Below, piece by piece: positions 54,957 to 63,260 of a stretch of 64,000 nt of DNA. The notes under the pieces were generated by a model that searched no databases, had not been told where the DNA came from, and saw only the letters and a program-made list of their open reading frames with translations. This DNA comes from Spartobacteria bacterium (lineage in GTDB: Bacteria; Verrucomicrobiota; Verrucomicrobiia; Chthoniobacterales; UBA10450): contig PNAS01000013.1 of NCBI GenBank assembly GCA_003169695.1, positions 143,797-207,796 of the forward strand, written 5' to 3'. The stretch's first letter is position 1; every line of letters begins with the position of its first letter. Both the position numbers and the translations under genes were made by a program.

Positions 54957-55622
54957 ATGATAGAAGTACATCCACCGCACGAAAGAGTTCATAGTTGGAC
55001 GCAGTTCTTCATCCACATCGCGGCCATTACGATCGGATTACTGATAGCGATCGGTCTCGAACAAACGGTAGTATATTTTCATCATCGTCACCAACTGCAG
55101 GAAGCCCGGCGTGAGTTGACAGCGGAACTCGAAGAGAACCGTCGCGTCCTAACCAAGAACCTGGACGCGGTCCGAAAGATGACGGCTGAAGTAGATGCCA
55201 ACATGGCGTTGCTGCACGCCGCGCAAACATCGCCCGCGCCGATCGGCTCGAAATTGGTCTACGGATTAGGTAATTTTTGGTGGCCGAAAGACGCGACATG
55301 GCAGGCCGTAAAGCAGAACGGGTCGCTCGGGCTTATGGCGCACGATGAATTGCATTACTACGTCTACATCTACGAGGACATTTCCATCATCATGGAACAA
55401 TCGTCCGAATTGGGGGCCCGCATCGAACTGGCCCGTGCCATTGCTCGGCGATCACCGGACGGAAATCTCACGCCACGGGACATTGAGGAACTGATTACTG
55501 TTACCTCTGAGGTGCAGGCAAAAGTCGCCTATTTGACGTTGCTCTTTCGCCTCGAGGAGAATGCCCTGCAGAAAAAGATCGAGGGGATTCCGAAGATCGA
55601 GCAAAAGCTAAATCAAAACTAG
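54957..55622 (+). CDS. Cassette gene, membrane-anchored coiled-coil protein
   Basis: A 221-residue protein. One helix (FFIHIAAITIGLLIAIGLEQ, about residues 17-37) is followed by a coiled-coil segment (HQLQEARRELTAELEENRRV, LTKNLDAVRKMTAEV) and a mostly helical domain likely outside or at the membrane. No enzyme motif. It begins 10 bp after attC-like site 2 and ends 14 bp before site 3. Confidence 0.7.
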   Translation: MIEVHPPHERVHSWTQFFIHIAAITIGLLIAIGLEQTVVYFHHRHQLQEARRELTAELEENRRVLTKNLDAVRKMTAEVDANMALLHAAQTSPAPIGSKLVYGLGNFWWPKDATWQAVKQNGSLGLMAHDELHYYVYIYEDISIIMEQSSELGARIELARAIARRSPDGNLTPRDIEELITVTSEVQAKVAYLTLLFRLEENALQKKIEGIPKIEQKLNQN

Positions 55623-55636
55623 CAGTCTCGTGCAAC

Positions 55637-55758
55637 GCCTAACCAATCAGTGGAGCTAACCGCCACCGTCGCGTGTTTACATTTCAGATGATTACAATAT
55701 TTCCACTTCGAGCCACGCTCGCCCTCAGTGGCGGTAGCTCACTTCTGTCTCGTTAGAG
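55637..55758 (+). repeat. attC-like site (array B, site 3)
   Basis: Starts GCCTAAC and ends GTTAGAG. L'' GAGCTAACCGCCAC pairs with L' GTGGCGGTAGCTC with one unpaired A. Length 122 bp. The last base of R' departs from the GTTRRRY consensus. Confidence 0.7.
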
Positions 55759-55766
55759 GTATCGAA

Positions 55767-56143
55767 GTGAACAGCACAAACCAACACCAACCTATGCTAG
55801 ACGTCACAATCAAGAAGCTCGATGAGATGGAGCGTTACACCGGTCCGTTCCAGAAGGGTCAGGATGTTTTCTTTGCAGGGAAGAGTCTCGGCCTGTCTAA
55901 GCTTGGCATGAACGCCGCCAGGCTCCCTCCCCACTGGGAGCACTATCCCGAACACGACCACGCAGAAGATAATGAGGAAGACTATACATTACACTTGAGG
56001 GCAGCGGTACCCTGCACGCCGAGGGTCAGACCTATTCGATGCATCGTGGTGTTCTGATTCGTGTTGGGGCGGCTACGAAGCGCAAGGTTGTGCCTGGGTC
56101 AGAAGGCATGACACTCTTGGTGCTCAGTGATCGGCCTGATTGA
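55767..56143 (+). pseudogene. Cassette gene, cupin-domain protein with a frameshift
   Basis: The first frame from a GTG at 55767 (or ATG at 55794) reads MLDVTIKKLDEMERYTGPFQ, then LPPHWEHYPEHDHAEDNEED with the cupin metal-binding histidine motif. At about 56003 the frame is lost; a second frame continues EGSGTLHAEGQTYSMHRGVL and VVPGSEGMTLLVLSDRPD, the second cupin motif and normal end. One single-base change would join them. The gene lies between attC-like sites 3 and 4. Confidence 0.7.
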
Positions 56144-56146
56144 TAC

Positions 56147-56268
56147 GTCTAACCAGGCGATGCAGCTAACCGCTAGCCGCTCCGAGTTTTCGCTCAAAGT
56201 GACTTCCACATCAAATCTGTAGCAACGTTCGCTTCTCACCACCGTCGCTCATCTTATTCTCGTTGGAC
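56147..56268 (+). repeat. attC-like site (array B, site 4)
   Basis: Starts GTCTAAC and ends GTTGGAC, both fitting the consensus. L'' (CAGCTAACCGC) resembles site 1 and L' (CCGTCGCTC) resembles site 2, so pairing is weaker. It may be a hybrid made by recombination between two sites. Length 122 bp. Confidence 0.6.
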
Positions 56269-56316
56269 CTCATTGCAGCGTCCTTCGAGTTCATGGTCGC
56301 GCTGGCAATGAGTCTC

Positions 56317-56355
56317 TGAAGTTGCGTTGCTCTTTTGTCGTGTGCGGTTAAACGG
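56317..56355 (+). repeat. 39-bp direct repeat, copy 2
   Basis: Same 39 bases as 52874-52912 with one mismatch, again spanning the TTG start of an HTH gene. The two copies are 3.4 kb apart and enclose array B. Confidence 0.8.
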
Positions 56356-56599
56356 CAAAAAACCCAAGAACAAGGCATATCCAGCGGAAGTTAGGACCAT
56401 CGGGGATTTAATTTGGAAGCGGCGGCTGGATTTGGGACTAAAACAAAGAGAGGTGGCCAAGATAATTGGATGCGATAAAACAAGTGTCCTCAATTGGGAA
56501 AAGGGCCATGCATCTCCCTGCACCGATAAAATATCCGGCATCAGGAGGTTTTTGGGTCCGATCGCAAGACGCCAGAAGACAGAAGGGTTCGGAGCCTAG
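56327..56599 (+). CDS. Cro/C1-type HTH protein (copy 2)
   Basis: A 90-residue protein with a TTG start. VRTIGDLIWKRRLDLGLKQR, then EVAKIIGCDKTSVLNWEKGH is an XRE-type HTH close to copy 1. The C-terminal ends differ. It may be a regulator; being duplicated on both sides of array B suggests that the pair arose with an insertion or unequal exchange. Confidence 0.7.
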   Translation: MLFCRVRLNGKKPKNKAYPAEVRTIGDLIWKRRLDLGLKQREVAKIIGCDKTSVLNWEKGHASPCTDKISGIRRFLGPIARRQKTEGFGA

Positions 56600-56670
56600 G
56601 GGGTCCGTTCCCCTTTTGCGAAATCCGGCTAAAATGGCCAAGAAATATGCGTAAGAAGTCCTGATTCCAC

Positions 56671-56699
56671 GAGGGTCGAACCCCCTCCGGGACCTTTTT
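56671..56699 (+). terminator. Candidate terminator after the second HTH gene
   Basis: A GC-rich inverted repeat (gaggg ... ccctc, with ggtc ... gacc just inside and outside) runs into ttttt at 56695-56699. The stem is short and imperfect. It could end array B transcription. Confidence 0.35.
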
Positions 56700-56736
56700 G
56701 TGATTCTGTCATATTCAGCCAATGTTGCCCACGTGC

Positions 56737-58542
56737 TCATTGCGGCGGCAGCGTCACCTTGAACTGAATCTTGGCCAGCTGCTCGGGGGCCATGCCGATC
56801 TTGCGCAGGAAGGGGAGCCAGCGCGCGTCGGAACGGACGTTAGCGAAGAGGTCGTTGTCCAAGGCGATGCTGTAGAGGCCGGCGTCTTCGTAGGTGACCG
56901 CCTTGTCGAGCCATTCGAACGCCTTGTCCTTGTCGCCGCGGAAAGCAAAAACAGAGGCAATGTTATAGGCGGCGTCCTTTTCGTACTTCGCGATCAGTGC
57001 GGCGAGGGCGGCGTCAGAGTCGCCCTTGCGCCCGAGCGCGTGGTAGGACATCGGCAGCCCGATCATGCGAACGGATTCGATCGTCTCCTGCTCGATTTCC
57101 ACCAGCGCGCCGGAAGCATCGCCCTTCTGCTGCATCGTCCTGCCGAGATAGTAGTGCGCGAGGCCAAGGCCCGGACTCAGGCTCAGCGCCGTGCGGAACG
57201 AGGCGATCGCCTCATCGAGCCGCCCCGCGCTACTCTGGACGGCTCCCAGGTTGATAAGAGACCCTACGTTCACCGGGTCGCGCCGGACTTGGAACTCGTT
57301 GAGCGCCAACGCCTCGTCCGTGCGGCCGAGGTTCGCGAGGAAGAGGGCCGCGTTGTTAAGCACCCGGAGATCCGTCGGATCGAGCGCTAAAGCGCGCTCG
57401 TGATGCCGCGCCGCGCCGTTAAGATCATTGAGGAACATCGCGATTCTGCCGAGATTCGAGTGCGCGAAAGCGTAGTCCGGATCGATCTCCAGGGCCTTCT
57501 CCGCCGCCTCGCGGGCGCGCGCGAATCCCTCCGCACTCGGTGCCAGGCCGCTGGTTACCTTATTGATGAAGTTCACCGCCAACCCGGACCACGCCGGCGC
57601 GTAGCGCGGACCGATCTCCAAAGCCTGCCGGTAGAGCGCGTCGGACTGTTCGTAGGCCTGGGCGGTATTCTGCCGCGCGAGCTGCACCGCCTGCAAGTAG
57701 AGCGCGTAGGCTTTGGGGTCGGTCGTACGCGCCTTCGGCGCCTCGCCGAGGATCGTCACCTTCAGTTCCTTCACCACCTCGGCGGCGATTTCATCCTGGA
57801 TCTTGAAGATGTCGTCGAGCTTGCGGTCCCAGGTCTGCGACCACAAATGAAAACCGTCTGTTGCGTGAATGAGCTGGGCTGTGATGCGCACCTGATCGCC
57901 GCTCTTGCGCACCGAGCCCTCGATCACGTTCACTACGCCAAGCTGCCGCGCGATCTCGGGCACTTCGAGCCCTTTCCCCTTGAACGAGAATGACGACGTG
58001 CGCGCCGCCACCTTGAGCTGCGGCACCTTGGTTAACAAGTTCAGCAACTCCTCGGAGATGCCGTCGGAGAAGTATCCCTGGTCCTTGGCCTGCGACATGT
58101 CCACAAACGGCAACACCGCGATGCTGTTCTCGGAGATCACTGCATCCGGCGCAGCCGGGCTCGTGGCTGGAATCCGCTCCGTCATTAACCGCGGCCGAAG
58201 AAGCTGGAATGCCAGCATGCCGCCCGCCGCCACCGCGACTGCAATGGTGATTCCAATCAGCTTCCGGCTCTTGTGATAAGTAATCGATTCGTCAGGCGCG
58301 ATCTCCGATTCACGTTTAATTCCTTCCGGCGTGATTTCGAAGGCCCAGGCCAAGACCAGTGCCACCGGAAAACCCAGAGCCAGAAAGAGCACGACGACGC
58401 GCACGGCCCAGTTCGGGATATCGAAAAAGGGAAAGACCTGCGTCGCGATCTGAATCAACAGCCACGACACGACCGCATAGGCGACGGCGACCTTGTAGAC
58501 ATTCCGCCGCTTCAGCTCGGCAAAGAAATTCCTGGTGTTCAT
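56737..58542 (-). CDS. Membrane-anchored FlgO-like/TPR protein
   Basis: A 601-residue protein. Two membrane helices lie near residues 18-38 and 44-64, with a third near 93-111. Residues 140-270 form the FlgO-like/adenylate-cyclase-associated domain (IAVLPFVDMSQAKDQGYFSD, GISEELLNLLTKVPQLKVAA, GVVNVIEGSVRKSGDQVRI). Residues 280-600 are TPRs. The same domain order occurs at the C-terminus of the kinase encoded at 59732-62287. Usually such proteins start with a DNA-binding or cyclase domain; this one has only the membrane anchor. Function unknown. Confidence 0.75.
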   Translation of the reverse strand: MNTRNFFAELKRRNVYKVAVAYAVVSWLLIQIATQVFPFFDIPNWAVRVVVLFLALGFPVALVLAWAFEITPEGIKRESEIAPDESITYHKSRKLIGITIAVAVAAGGMLAFQLLRPRLMTERIPATSPAAPDAVISENSIAVLPFVDMSQAKDQGYFSDGISEELLNLLTKVPQLKVAARTSSFSFKGKGLEVPEIARQLGVVNVIEGSVRKSGDQVRITAQLIHATDGFHLWSQTWDRKLDDIFKIQDEIAAEVVKELKVTILGEAPKARTTDPKAYALYLQAVQLARQNTAQAYEQSDALYRQALEIGPRYAPAWSGLAVNFINKVTSGLAPSAEGFARAREAAEKALEIDPDYAFAHSNLGRIAMFLNDLNGAARHHERALALDPTDLRVLNNAALFLANLGRTDEALALNEFQVRRDPVNVGSLINLGAVQSSAGRLDEAIASFRTALSLSPGLGLAHYYLGRTMQQKGDASGALVEIEQETIESVRMIGLPMSYHALGRKGDSDAALAALIAKYEKDAAYNIASVFAFRGDKDKAFEWLDKAVTYEDAGLYSIALDNDLFANVRSDARWLPFLRKIGMAPEQLAKIQFKVTLPPQ

Positions 58543-59046
58543 TCGAACGACGGGCTCTTGCCGTCAGGCTGCTTTTATCGGAGTGGGTCCCGCTTAAAAA
58601 GTTAAATCACGAAGCTGGAATCGCCGCCCCACCATGACCAAATTTTGGCGCAGGCGAACTGCTCTCACGGCAATACGCCGCCGACGCAGATCCAGTCGAA
58701 CTGATCATCAGGTTTCCAATGGACGCTGGAAATTGAACCGCGATGGCGGGTTTTTAATCCTCGCGCGTGACGCGCCCCGCCAGTCGAACTGCGTTCTCAT
58801 CCCCAAGTGAAGCAGAATTTCGTTGCGAACGACGCGCTCTACCAACTGAGCTATACCCCCGAACTCTTTCACTGGCCGAGACTTACGGCTGAAATTCCAC
58901 AGTCAATTTTGACCCTGGGTCCACCCGTTTTGCCCCCCTGACACCAAACTGAAGGTGAAACTGAGCGGTGGGCTACTCAAATACCGATATGGTCCGGGAT
59001 ACGTGGGCCGCGCACGGACACGAAGTCTAATATCGATATCGGATAT
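58543..59046. other. Intergenic region containing the tRNA-Ala fragment
   Basis: About 500 bp without a protein gene. It holds the tRNA-Ala 5' half at its middle and otherwise nothing I recognise. Confidence 0.5.
58818..58860 (-). pseudogene. tRNA-Ala 5' half (anticodon CGC), right island edge
   Basis: On the minus strand it reads gggggta (acceptor 5' strand), ta, gctc-agttggta-gagc (D arm), g, cgtcg-ttcgcaa-cga (anticodon arm with CGC). After three bases of the 3' stem the match to a tRNA stops; no T arm or matching 3' acceptor (tacccccacca) follows. The break within the anticodon arm fits integration there with loss of the 3' half. Confidence 0.65.
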
Positions 59047-59526
59047 ATGGTCGACACGAGCCGCTTTATGTTGTGCGAACTTAAGATTGCTTCAGACAAT
59101 CCGCTTTACGCAATGATGGAACTTACCACATACGTTTTCGGTTACTTAATAATCCGTAAGCTCGCGGAGTTCTTGTCCGATAAAGCGTACGAGCGCATTC
59201 GAAACCGCAGCAATAAGTTGATTTCTGCACAGGTCATAGATTGGACCGTTGTGGCTCCAAAAGCTTTTTACGAGGCAAGGGGCGTGCGTAACCTCCCCTT
59301 GGTTAAGCTCGAGCAAGTTCGGCGCTCGGCAGAAAGTCATATCACTGAGGCAGCGCAAGAACTCGGACTTGGCAGGGTCGGTCTTACAATAGGTCTCCGA
59401 GCGTTAGAACTCAGGGCCCCGCTCGGACCCTTTAGCGGGACCCACGATCGCGACGACTGGATCTCCGCCATTCGAGGTACAAGTACTCTTCGGAAGATGA
59501 TATTGCAGGCGTCCCCGATAAAGTGA
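59047..59526 (+). CDS. Protein of unknown function
   Basis: A 159-residue protein with a hydrophobic N-terminal segment (MMELTTYVFGYLIIRKLAEF). The remainder (ERIRNRSNKLISAQVIDWTV, EQVRRSAESHITEAAQELGL) is helical. I see no family or catalytic motif. It is just outside the tRNA-Ala remnant. Confidence 0.5.
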   Translation: MVDTSRFMLCELKIASDNPLYAMMELTTYVFGYLIIRKLAEFLSDKAYERIRNRSNKLISAQVIDWTVVAPKAFYEARGVRNLPLVKLEQVRRSAESHITEAAQELGLGRVGLTIGLRALELRAPLGPFSGTHDRDDWISAIRGTSTLRKMILQASPIK

Positions 59527-59731
59527 GGCACGCGGAGTCGGAGCGACAGAATATGACAAGTCAGGACTGAGCGGACTTGATCAGCCTTCGGCCGGCCAAG
59601 ATCACAGTTAAAAAGCTTCTCGCGAACTCGCTGCTCGCCTAGCATTCAGGTGTGCCAAACAATTGGGGGACGTATACCACCGGTCCTGTTCAGACGGAGT
59701 GGATTTACCTTTGCTTGGCAAAGAACGTTTG

Positions 59732-62287
59732 TTATTTCGCCTTGGGACCAACCACTTTTTGGACTAACGCGTCAAATCGCGGATCCCCACGGAGTGGATC
59801 GAGAAAGGGGTCAACTGCAATCATGTCGATGTTTGGGCTGTCATGATCGGCAATAACTTGCTCCAACCAACGAACTGCTTTGTCGCGATTTGCCAGACTG
59901 AGGTAGAGGAAAGCACGCCAGTATGAGGGCACGTGCCGATGCTGGCTGAGTTCTTCCAGTTCAGCGAGTAGTCGCGCGGCCGGATCCTTGTCGCCTGACT
60001 TGGCTTTAGCGGATGCGAGCAGCACTGGAACAAAAAGATCGTCGCTCAACTTCTGTGCCTGTGTGTATTCAGCAATCGCGGCAGGGAGGTCGCCCTTTAG
60101 CTGAAGGGCGATGCCCAGATTATAACGTGCGTAATAAAACGTCGGATCAATCTCCAGCGTCTTGCGCAACTGTGCGATCGCCTCATCGTATCGACGCGCA
60201 CAAAATAGATTCTGCCCCAGGTCTGCATTGATAATGGGCGAGAACGGATCAAGCTCAACGGCGCGTTTGCCCTCGGCGATCGCTTCCTCAAACCGGCCTA
60301 GGGCAAGGAGTGGGCCGTTTCCATACCAATGGTGGGCTGTTGCGTAGTTGGGGTTTAGCGCGATGGCGCGCTGAAATTCCGATATTGAACCAGCCATATC
60401 GAGGTCACCGATGCACAATATAAATGCCAACGCAGTATGCGCCTCCGCCAGCTTGTCATCCAGTTGAAGAGCCTTTACTGCGGCAGCCTTTGCTTTCGGG
60501 TTGGCATCCTGTGGTGCTGTCGCGGTATACGCTGGCAGGATAGCGTAAGCCTCCGCCAGACCAGCATAAGCCAGGGCATAGTTTGGATCGCGCGCAATCG
60601 CCTGCTCATAAAATGCGATTGCCTTCGGGATGTTGTCCCCACTGCGTTTGCCCCAAAGCGATCGGCCTTTGAGATAAAGCTCGTAGGCGGTCAAGTCACT
60701 CGTCGGGCGGGCCGTTATCAGTTGCTTCTCCGCGCCGCTTAACTTCGCCTGCAGCGTGTCAGCGATCGTTGTCGCGATGTCGCTTTCAACCGCAAAAATG
60801 TCAGTAAGCTTGCGGTCGTAAATGTCTCCCCAGAGATGGGTGTCGTTCAGCGCGTTGATCAGCTGCACATTAACCCGCACCCGATCGGCCGCTTTTTGGA
60901 CGCTACCTTCGAGAACATTTGCCACCCCAAGTTGCTTGGCAATCTCGCGCAGATTGTCCGGCGCGCTTTTGTACTTCTGCGTGGAAGTGCGTGAGATGAC
61001 CTTCAGGTCCGCGATCTTGGACAGGCGGGCCAGAATTTCATCCTGTATTCCTTCGGCAAAGTAGGCGTCCTCTCTATCATTGCTCAAATCCTCAAATGGC
61101 AATACGGCGATTCCCGTTGATGGTTGGCGCCCCACCGCTCCGACTTTCCAGACGATAACGCCTACTGCTGACGCCAGGAGAACGGACGTCACCACCAATC
61201 CAGCAGCAGCTGGATTGCGGCGTATCCATTTTCTTCCGCGAGCGAGAACGCCCGTGCGGAGTGCGCGGATCGGTTCGTGTCTTAGCCAGTGTTCAAGGTC
61301 TTCCGCCAGCGCGAGCGCAGAAGAATAGCGACGCTTTGGATCTTTCTCGAGACACTTCAAACAGATCGTGGAAAGGTCACGATCCACTTTCGGATTTAAG
61401 AGGCGCGGTTGTCGCGGCTCCGTCTCCAACAATAAGCGGACTGTTTCAAAAGGCGTGCCACCAGTGAAAGGCGGTTGCCCCGCGAGCAGCTGATACAGTA
61501 CCGCACCTAGGCCGTAAACATCAGTGGCGCTGCTGACATGCCGATTGTTTGCATGGGCTTGTTCTGGCGCCATGTAGCTCGGCGTACCTGAAACCTCAAT
61601 TGTACAAGTGGCATCGTTTTCCGTCTCAAGGAGCCGCGCCACACCGAAATCGGTCAAATGCGGTTCGCCTTTGGTATCGAGCAAAATATTCCCTGGCTTG
61701 ATGTCTCTATGAATAACGCCGTGTTGGTGAGCATAATGAACCGTCCGCGCCAGCTTCGCGATCAATTCGGTAGCCTGGCGGAACGACATCGGTTCTCGTT
61801 TAGCAATTTGATCGAGTCGGCCTCCTTCGACTAATCCCATGCTAAAATAACAGCGGCCCTTCCGCTGCCCGATTTCGTGGATTGGGACTACGAAGGGGTG
61901 GTTCAATTTGGCAGCAGCTTCTGCCTCCAGACGAAACCGTTTGAGATGTGCTTTGGTCCTCCCATTGCCGATTCCGATGATCTTTATTGCAACAGTGCGA
62001 TTCAGACTCTTCTGTCTGGCACGATACACAACACCCTGTCCACCTCGGCCAATCTCCTCCAGTAGCTCATAATCGTCGGACGCACTGAACAGTTCTACGG
62101 CGTCTGTGGAGGTGGAGTCGTTATCAGCTCCAAAATCCTTCGCGTTGGGGCCACCTACGGACTCCGTCAGAATGCTTAGGCCTGTATCAAAAAGACAAAC
62201 ACTGCAAAGTCCCTGCGGTGCGGTGTCAAAGATCTTGTTCCCGCATTTACCGCAAACTCGGGCATTCGTCGTCTCGGCTCTCCCCAT
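59732..62287 (-). CDS. Serine/threonine protein kinase with FlgO-like and TPR regions
   Basis: An 851-residue protein. An N-terminal zinc knuckle (CGKCGNKIF, CSVC) is followed by a complete kinase domain: GRGGQGVVYRA, VAIK, HRDIKPGN, LTDFGVARL and MAPEQA. A membrane helix lies near 365-395, then the FlgO-like domain (IAVLPFEDLSNDREDAYFAE) and TPRs (AIAFYEQAIARDPNYALAYA). The kinase should face the cytoplasm. It follows the sigma factor gene by 3 bp, an arrangement common in Verrucomicrobia, so the kinase may control that sigma factor or its regulon. Confidence 0.88.
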   Translation of the reverse strand: MGRAETTNARVCGKCGNKIFDTAPQGLCSVCLFDTGLSILTESVGGPNAKDFGADNDSTSTDAVELFSASDDYELLEEIGRGGQGVVYRARQKSLNRTVAIKIIGIGNGRTKAHLKRFRLEAEAAAKLNHPFVVPIHEIGQRKGRCYFSMGLVEGGRLDQIAKREPMSFRQATELIAKLARTVHYAHQHGVIHRDIKPGNILLDTKGEPHLTDFGVARLLETENDATCTIEVSGTPSYMAPEQAHANNRHVSSATDVYGLGAVLYQLLAGQPPFTGGTPFETVRLLLETEPRQPRLLNPKVDRDLSTICLKCLEKDPKRRYSSALALAEDLEHWLRHEPIRALRTGVLARGRKWIRRNPAAAGLVVTSVLLASAVGVIVWKVGAVGRQPSTGIAVLPFEDLSNDREDAYFAEGIQDEILARLSKIADLKVISRTSTQKYKSAPDNLREIAKQLGVANVLEGSVQKAADRVRVNVQLINALNDTHLWGDIYDRKLTDIFAVESDIATTIADTLQAKLSGAEKQLITARPTSDLTAYELYLKGRSLWGKRSGDNIPKAIAFYEQAIARDPNYALAYAGLAEAYAILPAYTATAPQDANPKAKAAAVKALQLDDKLAEAHTALAFILCIGDLDMAGSISEFQRAIALNPNYATAHHWYGNGPLLALGRFEEAIAEGKRAVELDPFSPIINADLGQNLFCARRYDEAIAQLRKTLEIDPTFYYARYNLGIALQLKGDLPAAIAEYTQAQKLSDDLFVPVLLASAKAKSGDKDPAARLLAELEELSQHRHVPSYWRAFLYLSLANRDKAVRWLEQVIADHDSPNIDMIAVDPFLDPLRGDPRFDALVQKVVGPKAK

Positions 62288-62290
62288 ACG

Positions 62291-63223
62291 TCAGCTATTG
62301 TTTTGCAATACAGCAATAAAATGCCGCAACTCATCTTCAATCTCGGCAGGTTTGGCGACCGTCTCGGCAATCTCATCGCGCAACAGAGCGCCATATCGAT
62401 GACGGAGACGGTGAAACGCTTGTTTTACGGCGTTTTCAGTCATCCCCAACTCCTGCGCGATTTGGGCCTGCGAAGGCCGGTCCGGTTCACCCACAAGAAG
62501 TTGTTTCAATCGGTCGAATAACGCTGCGCTAGCCGCCATCCGATATTCTTCCGCAAGTCGGCCAAGCACCTGATCGAGCAGTGTCAGAGCCCATTCGCGC
62601 TCATAAATTCGATCGGGAGTCAAAGTGTCTAGTGGCTCAAGATGGGCATGCTCCCGTCCGACCAACTCTTCCAAACGCAGTGCCGGACGGCCGTGTCCGC
62701 GTTTGCCAGCCATTGCGCTACGGTGTGCGTTTGCGAGGAAATTCTTTGCCGATGCCAAAAAGAATGAACGTAAGCGTCCTTTCTCCGGCCCGACTGTATC
62801 CAAGCCCTTTCGATCAAGCAGGAATGCAAAAAAACTTTGGGTAAGATCCTGTGCTTCTTCTGGGGTATGGCCTTGGCGCCGCACAAAGCCATAAATCGGC
62901 CACCAATAGTTGCGACACAGATTCTCGAGCGCTTCGCGAGCCTCTGGTGATTCGCCTCGGGCAGTCAGCACGATGCTCCAATGCGTGGTGACGAAGGCAG
63001 CGCCGTTTTGCCCGGTTTGGGAAAGCCGCTCGATTGGTCTCTTGGCAAAAGTCTCGATGGAGGGAGAGGTTGCCAAAAGTTTGGTGTGCATTGGACCTAA
63101 AAGCCCACGCACGGTAGCTGATTTTTTTCCATTAGACAACAGGCTAGCTATCGTCCGTTCCATCCCACGTATATTTGGAACCACCCCGGCGTCGGCCACG
63201 CATCCGGGCCCGCATCGCGACAC
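62291..63223 (-). CDS. RNA polymerase sigma factor (ECF-like) paired with the kinase
   Basis: A 310-residue sigma-70-family factor. Region 2 reads LENLCRNYWWPIYGFVRRQG then EEAQDLTQSFFAFLLDRKGL and RLRSFFLASAKNFLAN; region 4 reads SQAQIAQELGMTENAVKQAF then HRLRHRYGALLRDEIAETV. The 50 or so residues before TTHWSIVLTARGES are weakly conserved in type, and the start could be at an internal methionine (residue 21 or 45). It lies 3 bp before the kinase gene, so they are co-transcribed. Confidence 0.85.
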   Translation of the reverse strand: MSRCGPGCVADAGVVPNIRGMERTIASLLSNGKKSATVRGLLGPMHTKLLATSPSIETFAKRPIERLSQTGQNGAAFVTTHWSIVLTARGESPEAREALENLCRNYWWPIYGFVRRQGHTPEEAQDLTQSFFAFLLDRKGLDTVGPEKGRLRSFFLASAKNFLANAHRSAMAGKRGHGRPALRLEELVGREHAHLEPLDTLTPDRIYEREWALTLLDQVLGRLAEEYRMAASAALFDRLKQLLVGEPDRPSQAQIAQELGMTENAVKQAFHRLRHRYGALLRDEIAETVAKPAEIEDELRHFIAVLQNNS

Positions 63224-63260
63224 AGCGCCGACGGTGCGGGCCTCTCGCGATGGTCAAAAC

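Larger units (their letters stand above)
53920..56268 (+). mobile_element. Array B: integron-like attC cluster without IntI (CALIN-like), plus orientation
   Basis: Four attC-like sites (53920-54044, 54823-54946, 55637-55758, 56147-56268), each 122-125 bp, separate three cassettes: a micro-ORF with a polytopic membrane protein, a membrane-anchored coiled-coil protein, and a frameshifted cupin. The site sequences are of the same family as array A, but the array faces the other way. It is bracketed by two HTH gene copies with a 39-bp repeat. Confidence 0.72.
24718..58860. mobile_element. Putative composite genomic island
   Basis: The interval lies between two broken tRNA genes (a tRNA-Thr 3' half on the left, a tRNA-Ala 5' half on the right). 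It contains recombinases, a primase/helicase pair, a restriction system, unknown operons and two attC arrays, and no housekeeping gene. The two tRNA halves come from different tRNAs, so this is not one simple insertion; nested insertions or deletions are more likely. The limits are an inference. Confidence 0.45.

Noticed and set aside
39000-56300. CRISPR array
   Set aside because: The repeated units are 68-126 bp, differ in sequence, are spaced by whole genes and have paired arms; no short regular repeat-spacer pattern and no cas genes are present.
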